From Casuarius casuarius (taxonomy: Eukaryota; Chordata; Aves; Casuariiformes; Casuariidae): 64,000 bases of DNA. The position numbers were made by a program, and so were the translations under genes. The notes beneath the pieces are model-generated. The model saw only the letters and a program-made list of their open reading frames with translations. It made no database searches and had not been told where the DNA came from. The stretch covers positions 620,001 through 684,000 of the forward strand of contig PTFA01000366.1 in the NCBI GenBank assembly GCA_003342895.1. The letters run 5' to 3'. This document shows, one piece after another, positions 39,926 to 52,480 of the stretch. The number at the start of each line of letters is the position of its first letter. The first letter of the stretch is position 1.

Positions 39926-41208
39926 TTGACACTGTGTTGATATTTTTGGGTATTCTCATTCTGTCCTGTGTCAGTCTTTACCACTTCAGCATGGACTTCT
40001 CTTAGAAAGTACTGTGCTCCAGCTACGCAGTAATTTTAGGATTGTCTTTTGCACTGTAGTTCATCATTGCCCCACAACCAAAATGCATTCTGTTTCCCAG
40101 AAAATATTGTTTCCTTTGTGCTTGCCTGGTTTACAGTTTTCCTCCATTTAGGCTACATATAATTATTTGACTTTGTAGGCAAACTGGGCTCCTGAAGCCC
40201 TTTCTTGCCAAGCACTGCCCTTAACATAGTGTCCACAGCTGATTTGCTCATCTCATAGATGACTACACATTCAAATGAAGTTTTAATAGATTTAGTGGAT
40301 GCCTGCTGGATTTATCTTGCTGTCAATCTCTGTGTCTGCAAAATCTAGGTCTTCTTCTTTGGCATTGCAGATAAATCCTTTCTTGTTAATAAATAATAAA
40401 AAACAGTGAAAGATGAAATGAGAAAGGGGGGAAGAACAACATGCAGTTAGGGAAGAAAGATGAAGAAAAAGAGATGGATGCTGTAGCATTAAAAACCTTG
40501 TCCTTTTAACTGAGCTATTCTTTAGAACCTGCATTTTAATGCAGCTTGTGTTTCTTGATATGATGAGGTGCTAAGCCTTCCTGATACATGACTGTGGGCT
40601 CACTGGCCGGGCAGCAGTGGCCCAGTCTTGAAATCCTCAGTTGTTATCAGTATAAATGTTACATTAATATTCCTGAAGATATGTCCCAAATAAAGAATGA
40701 GTAGAGACTACAGGAGTGGGACCTGTAATTTTGTGTACTTTTAGAGATGAATCACTTTGCTTCTAAAGTTCTCCAGGGAATGTGTTGGTCAGATGGGAAA
40801 GCTAAAATGGGAAAGAGAACAGAAGCATGAAAGCACCTCCCATTTGAGCTGAAGAGGCTGTTTTCAGCCACGGTTTCTCCCAGACTGGCTTCTCTTGATT
40901 TGTAATCGTTATGTGAATCTTACTCAATAGCCATATCTACTCTGTTAGGACTTTTTTCTGAACAGTGCTGCTAAAGCTATATGAAACCAATAATTCCTTC
41001 GCAGAGTTATCATCATCTAATGGTTCTCCTTGAGAATCTGGTTGAGCTTTGCTGCCTCACCAGAACTGGTACTACCAATTTTGGTACTACCAAATCACCC
41101 AAGAATTGAAATATAAATCTCATCAAGTTAATTTCAGTATTATTCAGCATATTTTATATCCATCATTTTATTTGCCAGTGGTCTTCCACCAGTGTTCTGG
41201 AAGATAGA

Positions 41209-41930
41209 GCCATACCTCACTATACAGCAAAGGTGTGTTCCTGAACAGAGCAATAATTAGCAACACAATAGCTTGCAAAACAATTTTCACCATAAAAATT
41301 AATGTCACCAGGAAGGGATGCATGTGGGGACTTAAGCAATACACAGTTTGAATACACAGAGAGGCAAGAGGAAGTTCGTTGGGACTGCTGGTCAGAGGAG
41401 GTGCTGGCTCCTCAGAGATCACTGTTCTGAAAGATCTCTAGCGAGTTCAGTAATAAACTGAAAATCAAGTTGTTATCCCATTCTTCCATCCTTTGCCCTT
41501 GAAAAATGTGTTTGGCCTTGATTCATCTGAGGAAGATGATGATGATGACAACATAAACATTCAGAGAGAAGCAGCAAGAATGCTCACTGTAAAATATCTA
41601 TTCTGGACACGTGAGTCTCAAGAAGGACGTTACTGAGATTTTCAGTGATCTCTACTGAAAAGGCAGCCACTCCTCCAACTGATGATCCTAGTGAACCTGC
41701 TCCTGCCCTGCCATCCTCCACAGCACAGACCTGTCCTGTGTATTTAAATGGTAGGTATCACTTTCATCCCTGCACAAGTCTCCACTGGATTCCATTAATT
41801 CTTCCAGGGAAAATAGCTTTGCTGTCTGTCAAACTCAGATGCTTCTTCTCTGAAGCTGAGGACTGTGAGAGCAGATGGCTGTTAAATGATCAGTGAAGAT
41901 TTCTGAAAACACAGAGAAGAAACCAATAGA
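41209..41930. repeat. Foldback (palindromic) element, copy B
   Basis: Same family as the copy at 33,489-34,165: shared outer words such as GTGTATTTAAATGGTA, TGCACAAGTCTC, TTGCTGTCTGTCAAACTCAG and GGGGACTTAAGCAATAC, with mutually inverted arms. The central segment (about 41,490-41,570, with GAGGAAGATGATGATGATGA) is in the opposite orientation to the centre of copy A. Intron between cyclase exons 12 and 13, about 1.3 kb after the CR1. Confidence 0.7.
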
Positions 41931-42070
41931 GGAGAAGTTACCATCCTCCCATTTGGCAGACTGAGCTTTCTGTCATAAAATGGGGAAGAGCGAGAAATCA
42001 TGTAAAGAGGAAATCAATATCTCCATTTAATATGCCTTCATTAAGATTTTGTTTTTCTTTTATTTTGCAG

Positions 42071-42119
42071 TTATGCCATCATTTTACTAGAAATTGCCAC
42101 AAGAAGTGACCCTGTGCCA
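42071..42119 (+). CDS. Cyclase exon 13 (short kinase-homology exon)
   Basis: The acceptor is TTATTTTGCAG, the donor CCA|GTAAGT. Only 49 bases. Completes YSYAIILLEIATRSDPVP, the counterpart of VYSFGIILQEIA.RS. in the family. Confidence 0.8.
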
Positions 42120-43147
42120 GTAAGTAAAAATGAACTTTGAAGTTCCCCCATTAATTTTGGCTCTGCTTCTAATGAACATATAAATCGAACACTGAATAGC
42201 TTAATCTTTAATCTGTTCTTTGAGGCCACGTTTTCCTCTTGATTTTACTGGTGCAAATTCAGTTCGAATAGAATTTACAGTCAGAGCTTCCTCATGAACC
42301 TACCAGTCTCCCCTCCAGGACTTTGAAGAAGAGTGAATGAAGAAAATAATGAGTCCCAAAACTGTCTTTTTGTTTGCTCTATGAGATCTAAGGGGGGGGC
42401 AGGGAGAGGTATGCCTTAGCATCTTTCTTTTGCTCCAGTTGTTCCTTCTGCACCCAGCACAGACTCTTTCAGTGGAGTTTTGCAGTGGTAAGAATATGCT
42501 AGACGAGCAACTGAGCTGTTGTCCACGGGGAAAGTGTCATCTGTGCATGCATGTCATCACCTCATGATCAGTTCTAAATAGCAAGCACAAAAAATGCACC
42601 TTGAATGTGTAACTGTGATCTATCTGAAATAATTCTAACTAACATAGTTCTAAAAACTTGAAACTAACATTCTTCCGCTTCTAACAGTTTCTGATAATGG
42701 ACCAAAGCAGGCCTTGTGGTTTCCCAAAAGTCACCAAATATCTTTCAATGTATTCATTCATTTCAATAGTTGTTTACCTGGTATATACACTAAAAGTAAA
42801 ACCTTTAAGCTTAGAGGGCTTTCAGCCAGAGCCACGCAGACTAGGTTGAGCTGTATCTTTTTTTTTTCCTGTACTCTGATGTAGGAATGCTGATCTGGAT
42901 AAGTCCTAAAAGAGACAAAAAAATGAAAGCTCCTGTACTGGAAGTAATAGGGAAGACATCATGATCATCAAGTAATGATGATCATAGTAATGTATTTTCA
43001 AGAGGATGTATGAAAAATACACTGCATATTTTTGTGTAGGATTGCTTGATCTATCTATTGCATTCTGTTCACATGATGAGTTTCTTTTCAGATCTGTCTC
43101 TGTTTCTCTTCTCTTCTTTCAACTTTTTTTAATCCCTTTGTCTCTAG

Positions 43148-43252
43148 AAAGACAATGTACCTTCAGCTGAATATTCTTGGTGCCCACCTTTTGCAGAATT
43201 AATTTCAGGAAAGGCTGAGAATTCTTGTCCATGTCCCACAGATTACATAGAG
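43148..43252 (+). CDS. Cyclase exon 14 (kinase homology domain, C lobe)
   Basis: The acceptor is TTGTCTCTAG, the donor GAG|GTGAGT; phase 0, 35 codons. Encodes KDNVPSAEYSWCPPFAELIS then GKAENSCPCPTDYIE, richer in Cys than usual for this segment. Confidence 0.75.
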
Positions 43253-44194
43253 GTGAGTCAGATATAATATTGCATATAAGAAATCTTTACTGAAGAGAAT
43301 TTAAGGCTGAAGATACATGGAAGACATTTCAGAGCACTATTACCTAACAACCCAGAAACCAAGAAACATGTATCTCAAACAAGGAACAAGTGAAATAGCT
43401 TTTCAATTTTTCTTCCAAGTTGTCAGTGCAATAGATAATGTTTTTAATAATCAATCATTGATTTTTGCATTTTTTCATTTGATTATAAAGTGTTGAGTTC
43501 CATACATATTTAATATCAGTAATATATATTTAACTTACAGATAATGGGCTTTCAAATGTTGAACTACATGCCTCAGGCAAATTATGGGCTTTACTTGATT
43601 CTCAGTCATGCTGAAGGTCTATGTGTTCAGTAGCTCAAACTCAATAAAGAAGCAAACTGCCCCTCTCTGCATGTTCAATTAAATTGGAAGAAGGTTGTAG
43701 TGTTCTTGTTTCAATTTAAGATTGCTTTATAACAATTGACCATTGCTGGTTTTGTACCAAACTAAACATGACAAATTCCCTTCAGCAGCACTGGATTTCA
43801 GTGAGAGGTTAACTGATTTTGAAATGAAGTTTTTAAACCCTCATGAATTTTGTGTACAGACAAGTTCTCTGAAAACAGTATGTGATTCAAACGGTGTAAC
43901 ACTGCCTTAAAGCACAAGGCAAGAGCTTCAGCAGTGTTTGGCAGAAGGAACGTGAGCATCTGTTTCATCTAATCCATGACTCTGGCCAGTAGCACTTTCA
44001 TGAACTAGCACCTTGCATTCAGCATAGATCTGTATAACTCTGGAGACCTCAGTATAGCCACACCATTTTTCCCCAACTGCAGGGAGGGCTTCACGTGCAC
44101 AGTTAGCATCAAGAACAGTATGGATGGGTAACAATATCTGTAGCTGCAAAGACAAGAGGCTCTTTGCTCTTATTGCCCTCTTTCCCTGTTGCAG

Positions 44195-44314
44195 TTAATC
44201 AGGAGGTGCAGAAAAAACAATCCGTCCCAAAGGCCTACATTCGAACAAGTCAAGAAAATGTTGTACAAGATGAATCCTAACAAAGTCAGCCCTGTTGACA
44301 TGATGATGACTCTG
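44195..44314 (+). CDS. Cyclase exon 15 (end of kinase homology domain)
   Basis: The acceptor is CCCTGTTGCAG, the donor CTG|GTAAGC; phase 0, 40 codons. Encodes LIRRCRKNNPSQRPTFEQVK, matching the family's L...CW..DP..RP.F..I, then a linker NPNKVSPVDMMMTL (family: ..NI.D.ML). Confidence 0.85.
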
Positions 44315-45173
44315 GTAAGCTTAGATTTTTAGTTCAATCCAAGTCAAACTGCCCAACCACAAGGCCTTCCATCTCCATCTCTCAGGTTTGCTTTTTGATA
44401 TCATACCCACTGTTTGCTGAGAAAACTAACAATCGTTCATTCACTTCTAATAAAGAAGCTGCACTTCAAAAGAAGCTGCAGTTCTGCTTGAGTCCCAGCT
44501 TGCCTTCTCATCTCATTTCTGTCAGTTGTTCATAACTTTCTGAATGTGTTTAGGGCTAAGCACTTTTGGTTTTTTCAGCCTAATGGCGTAGAGGTTTTTC
44601 TGTCCTTGCAGGAAATTATATTCCCCCTGTCTGGTGGCCAGGTTGTGGTTTTATGGTGCTGAGGGTATGGAATCCCTGCATGCCACAGATACAACCTTTA
44701 CTGATGCATTTTAAGCACTGTATCTTAAACCCATCAACAGAGAGAAGAGACTCCTGCATCTACAGTACATTGCCTCCCACAGAAAAAGGATACAAAAATC
44801 ATGGCATAGCATGAAAGTTTATGGAGCAGCATTGTGAGTTTTTGATAAAAGTCTGAGATTTATATACCTCTTTGGTTCTTGGCAAAGCATCTTAACACGC
44901 ATTTTTGCAACTTGGGGTCTGCATTGGAGTTGACCCATAATGATTACACAGACTTGAAAACTCTGGGCCTGACTTCTTGCCAGTGTGAGCAACAACCTCA
45001 AATCCAGAATCATGAATTCACCTAAGGAAAAAATCTGATCTTTGGATTTTTGAAAAAAACTTGGATAGCTCAAACCTTGGCCTTTACCCACCTGAATGTT
45101 TTCAAAGCAGAATCATTCAAAGGCTTAAAATCTGTCTCAATAAATGTTTTGTACAATTCTTCATATTATTTAG

Positions 45174-45267
45174 ATGGATAAATACAGCAAACACCTGGAG
45201 ATATTAGTTTCTGAGAGAACCCAGGATTTAATGTATGAAAAACAGAAGACTGATCGTCTGTTGTATA
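45174..45267 (+). CDS. Cyclase exon 16 (dimerisation coiled coil)
   Basis: The acceptor is TTATTTAG, the donor TATA|GTAAGT. Encodes MDKYSKHLEILVSERTQDLM then YEKQKTDRLLY, the conserved signalling helix of membrane and soluble guanylyl cyclases. Confidence 0.9.
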
Positions 45268-46071
45268 GTAAGTTATGGAGCAAAAGTGAGATATTCTCCT
45301 CAATAAAAATTTAAATTTAGCTGTCTAACAACAAGCAGAGAAACCTTTTCATGGGTGATTACTTAATAGATAACCTTTGGTAGGCAATGAATTAGCATAT
45401 TTGTTCCTTGCAAAGTTGAAAAGACATTTAGATACCTTTTATATTTCCTCCCTGAAAATCAGTGTCCTAATCTCAGAGAACTATGACTCTGGAACCCACA
45501 GTGCTCTGACTTATTTGGATCTTGCTTGGCAGTCCTCCTGTACAGCTATAAATGTTGGGGAACTGGTTTTGGACAGAGGTTACTTCTTGAAGGTAGTGTA
45601 TCTTCTGGAATTCCAGAAGAAGGAGATGAAGGGCCAGATAGAACTCACAAGAGAGAAAAAGGAAAAGACTGAGAAAATGCAAGGTAGGAGAAATAAAGAA
45701 CAAAAGATCAAGAAATACACCGAAGAGATAGTAAACAAAGTAACACAGGAAGAAAACACTGAACAGTTGAGAAGGGAGCCAGTAATGTCTCGAGTCACAC
45801 TATTTGAATTTAACCTTACCCTGACTTGGAATGTGTAGAAACTGGTTTATTCTAACTCAAAAGTATGAGTCATCTGAAAAATCTTCAGTGACATTTACTC
45901 TGAATTCTCACATTACTGCAGAACAGATTTTCATCCTAAAGTGTGTTTTCACCTTCAAAATATTTTACATTTGTGAATACTGCTTTTATAGCTTTAAACA
46001 AACACATTATGATTATTGTGGGGGTTTTTTTCCTATGTAAAATAGTAATAATGCTTTACTTTCTACAACAG

Positions 46072-46159
46072 GTATGTTGCCGAAGCAAGTAGCAGATGAT
46101 CTCAGGCAGGGAAAACATGCACAAGCTCAAAGTTACTTGAGTGCCACCATCTTTTTCAG
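46072..46159 (+). CDS. Cyclase exon 17 (start of catalytic domain)
   Basis: The acceptor is CTACAACAG, the donor AG|GTAAAT. Encodes SMLPKQVADDLRQGKHAQAQ then SYLSATIFFS, matching MLP.SVA..L..G..V.A..F..VTI.FS. Confidence 0.85.
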
Positions 46160-46929
46160 GTAAATTAAAATGAGAGCTGAGAGTAGAACTGACTCTTACT
46201 GAAGAAACTTTTAAGGTCCTGGCTGAGGTGAATCTCCTACCTGAGTACAAAATTTTTATTTAAATATCAATTACCGGTATTAGGTAGAAACATTTAACTC
46301 TGCAAATTTTTTAATGTTTTTAAAAATTCTCAGATTATCCAGTGCTTACCTTAAAATTAATTAAATGAACAATAAGACTATTGTAGAGCTCTAACCCACA
46401 GCAATACATCGCTTTATGCCTGTGTTATACACACACACTTATGTTTCATAAGATAGACCTAAGTAAAGGTCCTAGGGTTTGTCTGTGTAAAGGAAACATG
46501 CTGATCCTTACAGTTCACATGCCTTCACAGTCTTTGAATTTTGATGTGATAACGTGTACATGAAAAAACTTATAACTCTTTATTCCTCCTAGACAGATAG
46601 ACATAAAGCTCCTTTTTCATTTGTACATAGTCTAAAATTGAAGACTACTTAGCCTGTAACAGGTTAAAGGCTAGCTGTAAAAAATTGTTTACTCATTTGG
46701 TAAGCATAGTTCAGTCAATCCTTTTAAATGGAAGGAGTCTAAGTAAATGTTTAAAGAGAAAACTATTCTGCAAGATCCTCAGCCAAAGAAATACTGAAAA
46801 AGTGAAGACTGGACTAAACAGCTCCATTGAGAAATTATTATTGTATGCCTAGACTTACTAGCCTGCTATGCTTGGCGGAAAAAAGTTAAGACTGTGCATG
46901 AATATGTCCTTTTTGTTTTGTCTTAACAG

Positions 46930-47072
46930 TGACATTGTTGGCTTCACTGAGCTGTCCAGCAGCAGCACGCCTTACGCTTAAGTGGTAGATCTCTTAAACA
47001 AGCTTTATACCACTTTTGATGAAATCATAGATAACTATGATGTCTGTAAGGTGGAGATAATAGGAGATGCCT
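46930..47072 (+). pseudogene. Cyclase exon 18, carries an in-frame TAA
   Basis: The acceptor is TTGTCTTAACAG, the donor CCT|GTAAGT. Encodes DIVGFTELSSSSTPYA, then TAA at 46,979-46,981, then [20 protein letters not shown] and [10 protein letters not shown]. Family members have two residues between TP and VV; here there are two residues plus the stop, so the TAA looks like a three-base in-frame insertion. Both metal Asp positions and the guanine-recognition Glu are intact around it. The exon is 143 bases, so skipping it would shift the frame. Confidence 0.85.
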
Positions 47073-48148
47073 GTAAGTTCCCTGAGCTGCAGACAATGAA
47101 GTATTATATATAGGTATTTCATCAGGATAGAGACTGCTGACAAGGAAGAGCATATGAAGGAAATTTGGAAAGTGAATTACCACTGGGCAGACCAAACAAT
47201 ACGATTAGGAGAAGGGAGAAGTCCTAACAAAGCCCTAGGAAACTTTTGTTACTATTTCCTGAATATCCTTCATCATCTCTACCGTTGGTGAATATTGTGG
47301 ATGGGATAAGTGGGTCAAGAGAGCAGCCCTTTCTGTTTGGTTCCTGTGACTTGCAAGGTCTGACTTTAAACCTTGGCAATTCTTTTCTAATCCCAGTTGG
47401 CAACTTCCATTTCACAGGGACACAACTGAAAAATTTATCTTCTGCATGGGATTATAGATGCCATCCTTCAAGCTCTATTATCTCTGTCCGTAACAGCTGT
47501 ACTTCCCCTCATGCTCTGTAGCAGCTTGGCTGCCTTCTTCTTTTTGGATTTTTAGGAAAATACCATGCTATTTGCCATCTGGCAAATTTGCTGTCAACTG
47601 ACCTCTATTAAAACTGAGTCCCACCCTAAACCTAGCTGAATCTAGCAGGATCTTTGGATGAGACAGTCTGGAAATCCTGCAGATGTTACAGAAGTGAAAA
47701 ATGGTTGAACACATACTACAGCATAGGGTTCCTGAACAACTGCACCCTGGGATTACTGAAGAGACCTCTCTCTTCTCCTGCACGTAACGGCCAGTGCCAA
47801 TGGGCATAGGAAAAGGCCTAGTGGGATTCTTTGGGTTTTTTTATAATATCTGCCCAAAGACAAAAGGTATGGAAAAACTACTTGGCCACTGTCTGTCCTG
47901 GAGGGAAGGAGAGAACATAGCTTTATGGAAAAGCAAGAAGGAAATCTAACATTTTTCAGAGCTAGGGTAATCATATGCATTAACTATTGCTCTACACTTC
48001 TTTTTTTTCTGGTTCCCTCTGCTCAACAGAAAGCACATGAAGGAAGCCACATGTGGGCTTAAAAAGAAAAAACAAAAACATAGACACCATCCTATAGCAA
48101 AAGTGTGACTAATGCCAACAGCTAACACAATTACATTGTTGTCTTAAG

Positions 48149-48301
48149 ATATGGTAGTGTCGGGGGTACCCAGAGAGAATGGGATCCTTCACGCCGGTGA
48201 GATCGCAAGCATGGCTTTAGACCTCGTGGCTGTCTGCAAGACTTTTAAGATCCCGCACAAGCCCAACACCCTCCTTAAGATAAGAGTGGGAATCCATTCA
48301 G
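48149..48301 (+). CDS. Cyclase exon 19 (catalytic domain)
   Basis: The acceptor is TTGTCTTAAG, the donor TCAG|GTATGT. Encodes YMVVSGVPRENGILHAGEIA then SMALDLVAVCKTFKIPHK and LLKIRVGIHSG, the standard YMVVSGLP..NG..HA.EIA.MAL and LR.RIGIH.G blocks. Base composition is locally GC-rich. Confidence 0.9.
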
Positions 48302-49366
48302 GTATGTTGAGAGGGCTACTAAAGAACCCACCTCTGGTCTAACAAGTGTTTCTGTAATGGTATTTCCTCCCCATTAAAAGTGAAGTGAATTTCCTGCCAT
48401 GGGATGGAGCTCTTCATAGGGCTCAGCCCAACAGAATATAATATTAGAAACTTGGAATATTGGAGGCCCAGTACAGAACACAATATTGGAAACGCTACGT
48501 GGCCCCATCTAGCCCTTTGAGATGCCATGAGAAGGCAGTCGTTGCAGAGAGGTACTTCCTGGGATGAAAATAGATCCAAACAGTCTGCTGATACAGGTGT
48601 TTTGCCAAACCAGGTCCCACCAATCATCTCTGTGAGGCACAGACCCTACTTAACTTCAGAGGATGTGAAGGAATGCCTTTGCAGATGCGAGTGGGGAAGG
48701 CCATTTTGCCTCTGTTACGAGTCCTTTTTAGCTGTTTTCTACTCAAAACAGTGAGCTGCTCCCTGAGTGATGCAGCCCTCTCTCTCAGATTCTCAGCTCC
48801 CTGATCTAAGCTGATGTCTGATTGCAAGCCCTCCCCACTAGAAAGCCAGAGTTGGACACGTGCTGTGCAGCACAGTATCTGCCAGTTGAGCAGCAACAGA
48901 TCCAAGCTCCAACATTTTAAATTACCTGGGGCTGACATGAAGGAATCAAAACTAATATTTGATGGACATGTTCATTGGCTGCCTTCAGCAGAAGCAGGAT
49001 ATTTCCTGTGTCTCCTTTTTCACATGACTAGTGAGCGTTGTGTAAACAGTTCCTGTTGGGGGCATTCTTACCTCCCCATCCCTCACAATATTTTTTGTGC
49101 TGTTGATGCATCATATCTGCATGTGCTCTAACTCGTGCTCGGCACCTCCACCCATCCTTCTTTTTCCCACCATCCTGTTTTGAGACCCTTCTGGGATTCC
49201 CTCCATGGCTCTGGAAGCCAGCTGTAAACCAGAAGTATAGTCTGGTTAAGATAATATTGACAATCAGTCTTTATTTTGTTAATAAATGAGAGAAAAGGTA
49301 ATGTAGGAAGCAGCTGGATTATGTGAACTACAAACACAGAATATCTTGCTTCCTTTTCTTTAACAG

Positions 49367-49465
49367 GGGCAGTTGTGGCAGGAGTTGTGGGGACCAAAAT
49401 GCCACGCGACTGTTTATTTGGAGACACTGTGAACACAGCTTCCAGGATGGAATCCACCAGTGAAG
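49367..49465 (+). CDS. Cyclase exon 20 (catalytic domain, guanine-selecting Cys)
   Basis: The acceptor is TTTCTTTAACAG, the donor GAAG|GTAACA. Encodes [20 protein letters not shown] then [13 protein letters not shown]. The Cys before LFGD that selects GTP over ATP and the Asn/Arg of NTASR are kept. The residue before that Cys is Asp, whereas Tyr is usual. Confidence 0.9.
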
Positions 49466-50909
49466 GTAACAAGGAGAAAACTGCAGGTGCAGTTTTGACC
49501 CTCCCTTCATGAATTTTAAAGAACGGTATGCCGAGTTTTGAGTCCTGTCCTGTTTAAATGACTGTAAGTCCTTACCCTTGGAGGGGGTTGATTCCTGGGT
49601 CCAGTTTGCCTGCTCGTTATCTACCGCATACACATATATTAACCCATGGTTCTCCTATTTTGTGAAGAACTAGGATTCTTTACAACCTTTGTAACAGCAT
49701 GCCCTCATTCCCCAATTCTCAGAGGGGGATTTTCATGGCTTTGAAGTTCTCTGCAGAAAAAGGCAACAAGCAGATTTTGGAAAAGAGAAAATGAGAGCTA
49801 AGTGAGTACATTCGCTGTTACTCTTCCTTCACAGCACCTAGCTGAACTTATAGCAAACATATTTTCCCAGCTCCTATTTTTCACTTAGAGCTTCCTCTAA
49901 TGGAGAACCCAGGAGAGGGGTTCCACAGCTCCTCCATGGGAGCTGTGTCTGTCTTTAGGAGATATAGAAAAGTCAGCCTATCAGTCCGGGAAAGATATTT
50001 AACAGAAATCTCTGTAGAGCAAATTATGGAGATATCCTCACTTTCACTTCTCTCCAGGGAACAACAGAGCGCCATGTTATTTAGCAAGCTTTTTCCTTAG
50101 TCAGTATGAATATTTGAAGCTCAGCTTCCAAAATATTCCATCTGAGCTGCCAGAACCGAAAAAGAAGTGGATGAGGGAATGACCCAAAGCCAAACTTCCT
50201 TAATTAATTGCTTTTGTTAATCTCATTCATTAAATTAATCTGACTACTTTTATGGTTTAAATTACAATGCTTTGCAAATGAATTTAAGTTTGGCAAAATC
50301 CAAGGGATTTTTAGTTGTAATTTCATGGTTAAAAGTGATCTTGAACATGTCACTGTGGATGTCACCTATCACATTCCCCTAAAAAAAAGGCAGGAGGGCA
50401 AGCGAGTGGTCCTACATGATGGCTTTTGAAGGCACATGAAGCAGGTTCCATTCCTTCTCACCATTATGCAGATTTTTCCGAAACAAATGCTAGCTTGTGT
50501 AGAACATGTACAACTTTGTTTCCTACTCTCTGTCTCCCAGATAACTCCTCCTCTTTTCCTCCTCTCCCTTTCAGGCTCCTTTTGTCATCTCATTTGAAAT
50601 GTTCAAAATCTGTTTCCATTATCCTTCACATTTCATCTTCTGTTCTGTGTCTCTGCCTCTCTCACGGGGCTTATCATCACTTTGAACTCAAATACAAAGA
50701 CAGAGCTTCTTATCTGTTAAGCCAAGTCTTTTCTTTTCTCCCTCTCTCTTTGGCCATATACATCTGAGGATCCCAAACACTGTTAACATGCTTTAACCCT
50801 TGGAAGATCACTGTGGAATAAAGGAATTAATAACATTACTAGTAACATAAACTAAAATTTCTTTCAGCTGGAATGTGAGTGGTAGTCATTTGTTCTAAAG
50901 TAGGATGAG

Positions 50910-50960
50910 CAGTTAAAATAGCAAACAGTTAAAATAGCAAAACAGTTAAAATAGCAAAAG
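50910..50960 (+). repeat. Three-copy tandem repeat, about 17 bp unit
   Basis: CAGTTAAAATAGCAAA occurs three times head to tail with one extra A between the later copies. Confidence 0.9.
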
Positions 50961-51860
50961 AATGTTTCATAGATACGCATTTGGATACGTTGCAACATAT
51001 ATTTCCTGGTCTGTAGGGAGTGTTTTGAGACTCTCTGTATAAAACATTTATTAAAAAAAAAAATGGATTTTACAAAAATGTCATTATCTGATATAAAAAA
51101 TTCAGTAGAAGAATCTCAACCCATTCTACTACCATCTTGGATCTTTTTCACACAGGCAAATACAGTGATTTACTTATTGTCACAAAAAAATAATGCCAAA
51201 ATGGGAAATTTCCAAATTTTGGCAAAATTGGGAAATTTTGCAGGGGTATGCAGGACTCCTGCTCTCTGTCCTCCTCCTCCTCTGTCTTCCTTCTCTCTTT
51301 TGCAAAGGACAAGACAGCCAGGATTTACATGCAGACAGACATGCAGCTAAGGGAAAATAGCACTGCTAAAAAAGTTAGAGGAATTATGATAATATTGTCC
51401 TTCTTCCCTTTTAACTTATAGATTTGGAAACAGTGCAAGGATAGGAGTTTCTTTTGTTTGCTCTTTGTTGGAAAGAGCATGTCTGAAGAAAGCACTGGCT
51501 CTTCACTGACCAGGAGCAGAACTATGTATGGATTTCTTCACTGCTAAGTGAAAGGGGTGCCTGTCGGAGACTCTGGACAGGCAGCTATAAAGAGTTGAAA
51601 AATAATATCAGATGTAGGTTGTGAACAGTACTGTTTGTTGACAGCTGTGTGTTGTCCCAAGATGCCCTCACAAAGAAGCCCAGGATATTGGCGCTTCTGT
51701 GTGTGATCACTTCAGATAACAGAGGAATGCCAACAAAGATAAGAAAAAAGCAAGATGGAGTTCATTACTAAGTCCTGAAGTCTTTGGAGCAGAGAGTTTG
51801 CTGGGTCTGTCTTAAATGGTTAAATGGGTATAATTATATGACAATTGTTTCTCTTTCCAG

Positions 51861-51952
51861 CTCTTAAAATACAGTGCAGTTCAAGTGCATACCAGCTGTT
51901 GGAGCAGATCGGAGAGTATGTGTTAGTATGCCGTGGGAATTTACAAGTCAAG
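51861..51952 (+). CDS. Cyclase exon 21 (catalytic domain)
   Basis: The acceptor is CTCTTTCCAG, the donor AAG|GTGTAT (weaker than its neighbours). Encodes ALKIQCSSSAYQLLEQIGEY then VLVCRGNLQVK, matching ALKIH.S......L...G.F....RG...(V/M)KGKG. Confidence 0.8.
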
Positions 51953-52480
51953 GTGTATATGCAACATTTACACTCAGCTTTTCAGGGAGGAGTGTGTGAA
52001 AGTACTCTGGAGTGCCCAAATTTTAACCCATTCAGTCCTCCATCTCTCAAAGGCCTTGAGTTAGACTACTTCCTACTCCTGAAGAGAGGAGGCTCAAGTT
52101 TTAAATCAGGACCAGTTCCATGGGCTTGCTCAAAGACAGCCCCAATAATTCAGAGAATGAAGGATTAAGCCAAACCTGGAAGTAGTGCTTGGCAAGTCAG
52201 CCTGTCATAACTGCTTGAAATCAAAAAAGTTCATTAAGAAACATCATAAATAATAATAGTTCCATAAGAGGACTGACATACTTTTGGACCCAGCATTGGA
52301 TGGGACTTTGAAGAATTGAGTTTTAATCCACAGCGTTGCTGTTAGCACACTGATTTTTAAGGCAAGGTTTTTGTGTGCTAGTAGGTGCATTGGCTTCCTC
52401 TTGTGGCACACCCTGAGATGTAATAAGATTATTGCACAAAAGTATAACACTACAACCTCCTGACTCATTTTCTTCCCTAG

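Larger units (their letters stand above)
18463..52480. other. Introns of the cyclase gene
   Basis: The larger introns (for example 21,305-23,856, 28,693-31,264, 37,768-42,070, 49,466-51,860) hold the CR1 and foldback elements listed separately and otherwise AT-rich unique DNA in which I see no further exon. The phases of all consecutive exons match without needing an extra exon anywhere between 18,366 and 52,630. Confidence 0.6.
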
